Source of the DNA: an uncultured Clostridia bacterium
GTDB lineage: Bacteria > Bacillota > Clostridia > UBA1381
DNA length: 64,000 nt
Reading direction: 5' to 3'
NCBI GenBank assembly: GCA_947626135.1
Contig: CANQQZ010000005.1
Location: forward strand, 62,001 to 126,000
Shown in pieces: positions 46,840 to 53,540 of this stretch (positions are counted from its first letter, which is position 1; every line of letters starts with the position of its first letter). The notes under the pieces are model-generated. The model worked only from the letters and a program-made list of their open reading frames with translations. It was not told the DNA's origin and did no database searches. The translations under genes and the position numbers were made by a program.

Positions 46840-47211
46840 TCATGTCAATATTTCATATCCTCCGGCTTCGCGCAGCTTATTAAGCGCAGCCGATTCATTT
46901 TCCTGTTTCACAAAAATATAATCCGTATTAAATGTGGAAACCGCAAATATGCCGATTTGCGCTTCCGCAAGCAACGCTGAAATTTCAGCCAGTATGCCCG
47001 TCAGAGAAAAATCCAGTACGCCTTCTATCCGAAAACCTCTCCAGCCGTCCTCCCGTTTGACGATATTTGACGGCGTATCCTCCGTTCGGCAAACCAATGA
47101 ATTTTCCTCGTCGGTTTTGCATGCAAAGCAATATTCCGAATTGAAATTCGTCTCGGAAAAGTCGGCGACCTTGCACACGGTAAAATTACCGGTAATTTTT
47201 TTTATTTTCAT
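46840..47211 (-). CDS. ACT-domain protein (CASTOR/ACT7-like)
   Basis: A 123-residue cytoplasmic protein. The N-terminal beta strands (KITGNFTVCKVADF) and the C-terminal ACT-type half (FRIEGVLDFSLTGILAEISALLAEAQIGIFAVSTFNTDYIFVK) fit the small two-ACT proteins annotated as amino-acid-binding regulators. No catalytic domain is fused. AGGAGC precedes the ATG. Upstream are two 60-bp repeats carrying promoter-like -10 boxes and a hairpin, unusual for such a gene. The bound amino acid and the target are unknown. Confidence 0.85.
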   Translation of the reverse strand: MKIKKITGNFTVCKVADFSETNFNSEYCFACKTDEENSLVCRTEDTPSNIVKREDGWRGFRIEGVLDFSLTGILAEISALLAEAQIGIFAVSTFNTDYIFVKQENESAALNKLREAGGYEILT

Positions 47212-47233
47212 TTCCGTTGCTCCTATGTTTTAC

Positions 47234-47293
47234 AATGTTCTCTCAGCCGTCAAAATCTTCGATTTTGGTAGCGGCGTGAGGTTATTATACCAT
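47234..47293 (-). repeat. 60-bp repeat, copy 1: extended -10 and 5' hairpin before the ACT gene
   Basis: On the minus strand this copy has TGGTATAAT (extended -10, TATAAT at 47289-47284), then a hairpin (GCCG/CGGC, a 3-base bulge and AAAATC/GATTTT with a GAA loop), then CTGAGAGAACATT. If transcription starts near 47277, the hairpin is at the extreme 5' end of the ACT mRNA. It differs from copy 2 at 4 of 60 positions. Confidence 0.75.
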
Positions 47294-47331
47294 AACTGAA
47301 AGGCGGCATCGTCGCCGCGGCGTTATGATAA

Positions 47332-47391
47332 AATGTTCTCTCAGTCGTCAAAATCTTCGATTTTGATAACGACGTGAGGTTATTATACCAT
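47332..47391 (-). repeat. 60-bp repeat, copy 2: second promoter-hairpin unit
   Basis: Same layout as copy 1, 98 bases farther upstream of the ACT gene. Its extended -10 (TATAAT at 47387-47382) also has a TTGATT with a 17-base spacer, so it is the better promoter. In the hairpin the outer stem reads GTCG/CGAC where copy 1 has GCCG/CGGC, a compensatory change. Confidence 0.75.
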
Positions 47392-47436
47392 TGTCGCAGG
47401 AAAAAATCAATATCGTATTTGCGCGAACAGGTATAT

Positions 47437-47480
47437 CAAAACAGCCGCGCCGATAAATACAGTATCGGTCCTATCGGCTG
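47437..47480 (-). terminator. Probable terminator of the acetyltransferase gene
   Basis: On the minus strand CAGCCG and CCGATA pair with TATCGG and CGGCTG around a 7-base loop, with unequal internal loops; TTTTGATAT follows. It lies about 30 bases after the acetyltransferase stop. Confidence 0.55.
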
Positions 47481-47507
47481 CGTATATGATAAATCAGACC
47501 GATTTTG

Positions 47508-48071
47508 TTAAATGCTTTTTATTACCTTCGCCGGAACTCCCGCGGCTATCACCTTCGCGGGAACCTCCTTTGTGACGACCGCGCCCGCGGCGATAACGGA
47601 GTTTTCGCCAATTGTCACTCCCGGGAGAATTGTCGAGTTTGAGCCTATCCATACGTTTTTGCCGATCGTGACAGGCGCGGGAATATTGTCGTGTCTTTTT
47701 TCCGGCGCTAAGCCGTGGTTTATCGTAGCGATAACGACATTGTGACCGATAAGCGTTCCGTCGCCTATCGTTATTCCGCCCCAGTCCTGAAAGCGGCAGC
47801 CGGAATTGATAAATACGTTCTTGCCGATTGTGATGTTCAAGCCGCAGTCCGTATAAAACGGCGGGAAAAGTCCGAAGCCTTCATCGACCGGTTTTTCGAT
47901 AAGCTCGGAAAAAATTTCCCTAAGCTCCGCCGGCTCATGGTACAAACCGTTAAGATGCGCCGTTATTTTGAGCGCGCGCTGACTCAATTCGTGCATTATC
48001 ATGTGCATATCCGAACCGGCTTTTGCAATCGTGCCGCTTTTCATTTCCCGTAAAAATTCCTGTGTTGTCAT
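47508..48071 (-). CDS. Maltose/galactoside-type O-acetyltransferase
   Basis: Acetyl-CoA-dependent sugar O-acetyltransferase of the LacA/Maa type, 187 residues. The N-terminal helical Mac domain is followed by left-handed beta-helix hexapeptide repeats (ITIGKNVFINSGCRF, ITIGDGTLIGHNVVI). The catalytic histidine is in TINHGLAPEKR. The end VPAKVIAAGVPAKVIKSI is standard. GGGAGAA stands before the ATG. It lies 12 bases after the flavodoxin/reductase fusion gene and is probably cotranscribed with it. The acceptor sugar is not known. Confidence 0.93.
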   Translation of the reverse strand: MTTQEFLREMKSGTIAKAGSDMHMIMHELSQRALKITAHLNGLYHEPAELREIFSELIEKPVDEGFGLFPPFYTDCGLNITIGKNVFINSGCRFQDWGGITIGDGTLIGHNVVIATINHGLAPEKRHDNIPAPVTIGKNVWIGSNSTILPGVTIGENSVIAAGAVVTKEVPAKVIAAGVPAKVIKSI

Positions 48072-48083
48072 AATATTCTCCCA

Positions 48084-49745
48084 TTAATACCAGTCGTGTT
48101 TTTCGTTTCGGTCGAGCGCGTTGATACGCGTCATTTCGTCGTCGGTAAGTTCAAAATCATAGAGCCTTGTGTTCTCGAAAATGTGGTCGGGGTTGCTTGA
48201 ACCGGGGATAACGACGACTCCCTTTTGCAGATTCCATCTTAATATCACCTGCGCCGACGATACTCCGTGCGCCGCGGCGATTTCGGAGATAACGCTGTCG
48301 CCGAGAAGCTCGGCGGTGTGACCTCTGCCGCCGAGCGGGTACCAGCCCTGAACGACAATTCCTTTGCTTTGAATAAACGGTATCACGTCGTTTTCCTGAT
48401 AGTACGGGTGGATTTCGTTCTGCACAAGCGCGGGAGGCGTGTCAACCTGCGGCAAAAACTCTGTCAGCTCCTCGACGTACCAGTTCGACAAACCGATTGA
48501 GCGGATTTTACCCTCCGCGACGAATTTTTCCATAGCCTTGTACGCCTTAACGTCGTTCGGGTCGGGGTGGTGCAGAAGCATTAAATCGACGTAGCCGATA
48601 TTCAGCTTGTCTATACAATCCTGTATAGACCGCTCGGGATTTGCCATTTGCTCGCCCGGGTAGATTTTCGTTGTAACGAATATTTCCCCGCGCTTTATGC
48701 CGTATTCCTCCATAGCCTCACGCACGCCCTGTCCGACCTCCGCCTCGTTGCCGTACATCGATGCGGTGTCGATAAGCCGCACACCGCATTTGAGCGCGGC
48801 TTTTACTGAGCTTACGCACGTTTCGCCCGTAAGGCTGTACGTTCCGAGACCGTTAATAGGCATTTCATAGCCGCTGTTTAAAAGAACCGTTTTCGTGTCA
48901 AGGTTAAATTCCCCGACCTTTTTCGCCGGCTCATTTTCGGGCAAAGCGAGTCCGTCAATCCATGACGACACTTCCGCCTTGCTCGCTTCCGCATCGAATC
49001 GTTTGCCGTCGATCCAGTCCGCGCCCTCAGCAAGCGGGATAAGCTCACTCCATGATATGCCGCTGCTGCCCGAGGTACAGAATGGAACAATAGTTTTACC
49101 CGTAAAATCATAGTCTTCGAGGAACGTGTAAATAATCTTCGGAGGCTTGCCGTACCATATCGGATAGCCGAGGAAAATCACGTCGTATTGCTCCATATCC
49201 TCGACTGTTCCTTCAATTTCGGGACGCGCCGTGCTGTCGTACTGCTCCTTATACGCGCGTGTATTTTTGTTGTAGTAGTCGTTATTTTCCTCTCCGTAGG
49301 GCTCTTTGGGGATAATTTCGTATTTGTCCGCGCCGGTTATATCCGCGATGCGATTCGCTATGCCTTCGGTGTTGTTCGTCCATGAGAAGTACGCTATAAG
49401 CGTTTTGCCGCCTTCGGGTTCGTATGTCGGTGAGGGAGACACGGTCGGACGGGTATCCGTCTTTGTCATTTCAATCGGCGAGATGGTTTCCATATCCCAT
49501 AAAAACGCCTTTATCCTGATACCGTCCGCCGCGTCGGGTGCGGTCACGATTCCGTTCTCGGGCGCGTATAAATCGCATCCGGAAAAAACTCCGTTTTCGT
49601 CATAAGCTGCAATAATCAGTCTGCCGTTTTCGGGAATACCGGAAATTGTCATTGTTTCACCGTCGCTATATATTTCCGCCGCGCATGCCGTTATTCCCGT
49701 AACGCATAAAACAACGGTTATTATTACAGCCAGAAATTTTTTCAT
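48084..49745 (-). CDS. Exported flavodoxin / aldo-keto reductase fusion (probable lipoprotein)
   Basis: A 553-residue protein with three parts. Residues 1-20 form a signal sequence ending ITAC (Cys21), a plausible lipobox. Residues about 118-265 are a flavodoxin domain with the FMN loop AYFSWTNNTEG and FLGYPIWYGKPP. Residues about 285-553 are an aldo-keto reductase with the full catalytic tetrad: Asp and Tyr in IDTASMYGNE, Lys in VTTKIYPG, His in LLHHPDP. The C-terminal IPGSSNPDHI binds NADP in cytoplasmic relatives. Each domain is common, but export of an NADPH-type enzyme with a flavodoxin is odd, because neither nicotinamide nor a known partner is expected outside. AAGGAGG precedes the ATG. 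The divergent LysR gene probably controls it. Confidence 0.9.
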   Translation of the reverse strand: MKKFLAVIITVVLCVTGITACAAEIYSDGETMTISGIPENGRLIIAAYDENGVFSGCDLYAPENGIVTAPDAADGIRIKAFLWDMETISPIEMTKTDTRPTVSPSPTYEPEGGKTLIAYFSWTNNTEGIANRIADITGADKYEIIPKEPYGEENNDYYNKNTRAYKEQYDSTARPEIEGTVEDMEQYDVIFLGYPIWYGKPPKIIYTFLEDYDFTGKTIVPFCTSGSSGISWSELIPLAEGADWIDGKRFDAEASKAEVSSWIDGLALPENEPAKKVGEFNLDTKTVLLNSGYEMPINGLGTYSLTGETCVSSVKAALKCGVRLIDTASMYGNEAEVGQGVREAMEEYGIKRGEIFVTTKIYPGEQMANPERSIQDCIDKLNIGYVDLMLLHHPDPNDVKAYKAMEKFVAEGKIRSIGLSNWYVEELTEFLPQVDTPPALVQNEIHPYYQENDVIPFIQSKGIVVQGWYPLGGRGHTAELLGDSVISEIAAAHGVSSAQVILRWNLQKGVVVIPGSSNPDHIFENTRLYDFELTDDEMTRINALDRNEKHDWY

Positions 49746-49780
49746 TTCTGTTTCCTCCTTAAGCTTTATTTGTTGCCTAT

Positions 49781-49865
49781 ATTATATACCGTGGTGTTAA
49801 AAATATCAAATACTTATATTGAATATTTCAATATGCTTGACAGGCATATTATTTTGCGGTATAGT
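49781..49865. promoter_or_regulatory. Divergent promoters with a LysR-type operator
   Basis: Minus strand: TTGATA (49809-49804), 17-base spacer, TATAAT (49786-49781) for the reductase fusion. Plus strand: TTGACA (49837-49842), 17-base spacer, TATAGT (49860-49865) for lysR. Between them is a perfect 19-bp palindrome, ATATTGAA-TAT-TTCAATAT (49816-49834), containing the T-N11-A motif of LysR binding sites. Confidence 0.85.
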
Positions 49866-49894
49866 AAAGACATATTTAAAGGAGAAATTATACA

Positions 49895-50785
49895 ATGGAA
49901 ATTCGCGTTTTAAAATATTTCCTTGCGGTCGCGCGTGAGCTGAGCATTTCAAAAGCTGCCGAGGCGCTGCATATCACTCAGCCCACATTGTCGCGCCAGA
50001 TAATGGATTTGGAGGAGGAGCTCGGCACGAAGCTTATCGTTCGCAGCAGTAAACAGCTTTCGCTTACCGGCGACGGTATGCTGTTTAAAAGACGTGCTGA
50101 GGATATAGTAAATCTTGCCGATAAAACAATTTCGGAATTTACATCGGGAAACGACATGATAAACGGGGATGTTTATATCGGAGGCGGCGAATCGGATGCT
50201 ATGCGTCTGATTGCCCGTATTGCCGCGGAGCTCAAAACGGCGTACCCGGATATTCGCTTTCATATTTTCAGCAACGACAGCGATGACATAGCCGATAAGC
50301 TGGACAAGGGCCTGCTCGATTTCGGTATATTTATGGAGCCTGCCGATATAACAAAATACGAATATCTGCGCCTTCCCGCGTTCGATACGCTGGGTGTATT
50401 AATGCGCAGCGATTGTCCGCTTGCCGCGCGTGACGTTATAGAGCCGGAGGATTTACGGAGCCTGCCGCTGATTGTGTCGCGTCAGATGCTGCACAGCAGA
50501 GAGGTTGCGCAATGGCTCGGAAAGGATTTCGATCAGCTTAATATCGCGGCAACGTATAACCTTCTGTATAACGCCGCGCTTATGGCTGACGAGGGACTGG
50601 GCTTCGTTCTATGCTTTGATAAAATCATACGGACAAACGAAAAAAATACAATTTGCTTCCGCCCCCTCGCATCCGATATAAAGGTGCATATTGATATTGC
50701 GTGGAAAAAATATCAGGCTTTTTCAAAACCTGCGGAGCTGTTTTTAAAGCTGGTGCGGGAAAAATTCGGAGACGCGGCGCGCTAA
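49895..50785 (+). CDS. LysR-family transcriptional regulator
   Basis: A 296-residue regulator. The N-terminal winged helix reads MEIRVLKYFLAVARELSISKAAEALHITQPTLSRQIMDLEEELGTKL, typical of the family. The C-terminal part is the periplasmic-binding-like effector domain (MINGDVYIGGGES, IRFHIFSND). AAAGGAGAA precedes the ATG. It is divergent from the exported flavodoxin/reductase fusion, with a palindrome containing T-N11-A in between, so it probably controls that operon and itself. The effector is unknown. Confidence 0.95.
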   Translation: MEIRVLKYFLAVARELSISKAAEALHITQPTLSRQIMDLEEELGTKLIVRSSKQLSLTGDGMLFKRRAEDIVNLADKTISEFTSGNDMINGDVYIGGGESDAMRLIARIAAELKTAYPDIRFHIFSNDSDDIADKLDKGLLDFGIFMEPADITKYEYLRLPAFDTLGVLMRSDCPLAARDVIEPEDLRSLPLIVSRQMLHSREVAQWLGKDFDQLNIAATYNLLYNAALMADEGLGFVLCFDKIIRTNEKNTICFRPLASDIKVHIDIAWKKYQAFSKPAELFLKLVREKFGDAAR

Positions 50786-50915
50786 AGCTTTTTTATGCTC
50801 ATGTTATGCCCGCGTTCGGCGGATATTCCTTCCGTGATTGATACAGCCCGAAAAAGAGAAAGCCGTTAAAATAACTTACGGCGGACATTGTAAAATACAT
50901 CACACGGCGGAGAAC

Positions 50916-50961
50916 GGTTCCGGCCGGATATGCCGGAAGCCGCGCGGAGCGGGTGTTTTTT
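50916..50961 (+). terminator. Possible terminator downstream of lysR
   Basis: TTCCGGC (50918-50924) pairs with GCCGGAA (50932-50938), extended by GG/CC across a one-base bulge. A run of T (50955-50961) comes 14 bases later, which is farther than normal. The rest of 50786-50972 shows no gene. Confidence 0.4.
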
Positions 50962-50972
50962 ACGGCAAAGCG

Positions 50973-51153
50973 TTGACAATACGATAAAAAAATGGTAAAT
51001 TAGTTTTGTGCGGCGAAGCATATGGACAATAGGATAAATTTCCGCGCGAAGAAAGCGGATTTCCGGGACCGAAAGCTGCCGGTGCGGAATAAAACCGGTG
51101 ATTTTCGGATCGGACGGATTTGCTGATATGATTTATCTGGGGGAAGTGTTATA
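50973..51153 (+). promoter_or_regulatory. Promoter and structured leader of the MATE gene
   Basis: TTGACA (50973-50978) and TAAATT (50996-51001), 17-base spacer, predict a start near 51008 and a leader of about 146 bases. Within it CCGAAA (51069-51074) pairs with TTTCGG (51103-51108) and CCGGT (51079-51083) with ACCGG (51094-51098), forming an extended hairpin with a 4x4 internal loop. A second hairpin is possible around 51037-51061. I do not recognise it as a known riboswitch. Confidence 0.55.
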
Positions 51154-52491
51154 TTGGGAACCAACATAAATGATTTTACTACGGGGAGTATTTCAGGTGC
51201 ATTGCTCCGGTTTGCGCTGCCGTTTTTTTTAACAAGCCTTATTCAGTCGCTGTACAATATCGCGGATATCATGGTAATAAGCCGCTTCTGCGGTGCGGCG
51301 GGCGTAGCGGGAGCGTCCATAGGCGGCAATATTATGAATACAGCCACATATACAATAATCGGTCTTTGCAACGGCGGAGCTATTATGACGGCGCAGTACG
51401 CCGGAATGAAAAGCGGCAGAGATATACGCGAAACCATAAGCACGACCTTCGCGCTTATGGTGGTTTTATCCGCGGTTTTTACAGCCGCCGCGCTGTTGTT
51501 TTCGGATAAAATCCTTGTTCTCCTGAATACGCCGCCGGAGGCATACGGGCAGACAAAATCATATTTTTCGGTATGTATGCTCGGAGCGGTGTTTATATTC
51601 GGCTACAATACCGTGTGCGCGGTGCTGCGCGGTCTGGGTGACTCTAAAACGCCAATGTATTTCGGTGTCGGCGCGTGCGTGCTGAATATTTTCCTTGATT
51701 TGCTGCTTGTGGGCGTATTCGGTTTAAACGCGTCGGGAGCGGCGCTCGCAACGATAATTTCACAGGCGTGCGCGTTTTTGGGATGCGTGATTTACCTGAA
51801 AAAGAACTCGTTTGCTTTCGGCTTTAAGCTTTCGGAGATTGTTTTAAAAAAAGCTGTTCGCATTTTAAAGCTCGGGCTTCCGGGCGCGGTGCAAAGCGCG
51901 ATTGTATCAGGAGGCTTTCTAACGGTGTCGTCTATAACGAACAGCCTCGGCGTTAACGCCGCGTCCGGAGTCGCGGTCGCGGCAAAGATAAACAACTTTG
52001 CTCAAATGCCCGCAAACGCCGTCGGCACGGCTGTTTCATCGATAGTGGGTCAGAATGTCGGGGCGGAAAAATTTGACCGTGCCCGCAGGACATTAAAAAC
52101 CGGTATCGGAGTTTCACTTTGCATAGGAGCATGTATGTTCGCGATTGTTGAAGTGTTTCCGACCCGGCTCATGGGGCTGCTCGTTACCGACGCCGATGTT
52201 ATTAACGAGGCGCTGCCGTACCTGCGCGTTACGGCGCTGGATTATCTGCTGGTTGCGTTTATTTTTCCGCTGAACGGTTTGTGCAACGGCTCGGGACATA
52301 CATTATTCACTATGATACCGTCGATATTTTCCTCGGTTATAGCGCGGGTCCCGGTAGCGGTTTTTTGCGCCGAAAGGCTGGGGCTGGGACTTCTCGGAGT
52401 AGGAATATCCACGCCGACGGGAACGATAAGCGCTATTATAATCTGTACGGTATATTATTTGAGCGGCAAATGGTGCAGGCGTGTTGTATAA
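51154..52491 (+). CDS. MATE-family multidrug/metabolite exporter
   Basis: A 445-residue membrane protein with about 12 helices. The N-terminal half contains FALPFFLTSLIQSLYNIADIMVISRF and the second half the parallel LGLPGAVQSAIVSGGFLTVSS, the repeated signature of the MATE family. The start is a TTG at 51154 because GGGGGAAG lies seven bases upstream and MGTNINDFTTGSISGALLRF matches relatives; no ATG is in frame nearby. MATE exporters use Na+ or H+ gradients to expel cationic or other compounds. The gene has its own promoter and a long structured leader. The substrate is unknown. Confidence 0.94.
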   Translation: MGTNINDFTTGSISGALLRFALPFFLTSLIQSLYNIADIMVISRFCGAAGVAGASIGGNIMNTATYTIIGLCNGGAIMTAQYAGMKSGRDIRETISTTFALMVVLSAVFTAAALLFSDKILVLLNTPPEAYGQTKSYFSVCMLGAVFIFGYNTVCAVLRGLGDSKTPMYFGVGACVLNIFLDLLLVGVFGLNASGAALATIISQACAFLGCVIYLKKNSFAFGFKLSEIVLKKAVRILKLGLPGAVQSAIVSGGFLTVSSITNSLGVNAASGVAVAAKINNFAQMPANAVGTAVSSIVGQNVGAEKFDRARRTLKTGIGVSLCIGACMFAIVEVFPTRLMGLLVTDADVINEALPYLRVTALDYLLVAFIFPLNGLCNGSGHTLFTMIPSIFSSVIARVPVAVFCAERLGLGLLGVGISTPTGTISAIIICTVYYLSGKWCRRVV

Positions 52492-52543
52492 GCCGTTTAC
52501 CGGATAAGTGAGGAAGAATAATAAATAATAAGGAGAATAAAAA

Positions 52544-53488
52544 ATGTATATAGGAATAGATTTGGGCGGCACAAACATCGCTGTCGGGCTTGTCAGCGGC
52601 GACGGACGGCTGATATTTTCCGACAGTGCGCCTACATTAAAGGAGCGCGGATACGAGGAAATAGTAAAGGATATGGCGGCGCTTTGCGAAAGGGTCGCTT
52701 ACGAGGGCGGCTGTAAAATGTCGGATATAAAGGCAATAGGGATAGGCAGCCCGGGAACGATAGACAATTCGCGCGGCATGGTAGTGTATTCAAACAATAT
52801 TAAAATGAACAACGCTCCGATTGCGGCGGAGCTGCAAAAATATATTAATCTGCCGATGAATGTTGAGAATGACGCGAATGCGGCGGCTTACGGCGAGTAT
52901 ATAGTTTACGGCGAAGGAGTTGAAAGCTTCGTTTTCGTGACGCTCGGTACGGGCGTGGGCGGCGGCGTTATTATCGACGGCAAAATCTACCGCGGATTTA
53001 ACGGCGCGGGCGCTGAGCTCGGTCATGCGTCGATTGTTATCGACGGCAAAAAATGCACCTGCGGCAAGCGCGGATGCCTTGAAATGTACGCGTCCGTGAC
53101 GGCTCTTATTGAGCAAACGAGGGAGGCGGCAGCGGCTCACCCGGAATCTCTTATGAATAAATGGATTGCCTCTAACGGTAAAGTCAGCGGACGCACCGCG
53201 TTTGAATGCGCGAAGGCGGGCGACGAAACGGCGATTGCGGTAAAGACGCAGTATATCCGTTATGTCGCGGAGGGAATAAGCAATTTCGTAAACATATTCC
53301 AGCCGCGGACGCTTGTCATAGGCGGCGGGATAAGCAAGGAGGGCGATGAGCTGCTTATACCGATACGCGAATTTGTGTACGCGAATGATTATAATAAATA
53401 TATGCCAAAAACCGAAATTAAAATCGCGCGTCTGTTAAACGGCGCGGGTATCGTCGGCGCCGCAATGGCGGCGAAGAACAAAAATTAG
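52544..53488 (+). CDS. glcK: ROK-family glucokinase
   Basis: Cytoplasmic sugar kinase of 314 residues. The ATP-binding loop is MYIGIDLGGTNIAVGLV. The central substrate loop includes ENDANAAAYGEY with the catalytic aspartate and GTGVGGGVIIDGK. The ROK zinc motif CTCGKRGCLEMYAS (CxCGxxGCxE) is complete. No helix-turn-helix is present, so it is an enzyme and not a repressor. AAGGAGAAT precedes the ATG. It stands 52 bases after the MATE gene and 52 before the RACE fusion gene. Glucose is the likely substrate; other hexoses or N-acetyl sugars are possible. Confidence 0.92.
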   Translation: MYIGIDLGGTNIAVGLVSGDGRLIFSDSAPTLKERGYEEIVKDMAALCERVAYEGGCKMSDIKAIGIGSPGTIDNSRGMVVYSNNIKMNNAPIAAELQKYINLPMNVENDANAAAYGEYIVYGEGVESFVFVTLGTGVGGGVIIDGKIYRGFNGAGAELGHASIVIDGKKCTCGKRGCLEMYASVTALIEQTREAAAAHPESLMNKWIASNGKVSGRTAFECAKAGDETAIAVKTQYIRYVAEGISNFVNIFQPRTLVIGGGISKEGDELLIPIREFVYANDYNKYMPKTEIKIARLLNGAGIVGAAMAAKNKN

Positions 53489-53540
53489 CGCGGTATATGG
53501 CAGGCAAAAATGATAAGGTGTTTCAAAAGGAGCGGTTTTC

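Noticed and set aside
47234-47391. Insertion sequence or MITE at the 60-bp repeats
   Set aside because: No terminal inverted repeats, target duplications or transposase remains are visible; only two copies were seen in the window. An interspersed repeat remains possible if further copies exist elsewhere.
50973-51153. Calling the MATE leader a guanidine-IV riboswitch
   Set aside because: Gene context would fit, but I cannot verify the conserved positions from memory; reported only as an unidentified structured leader.
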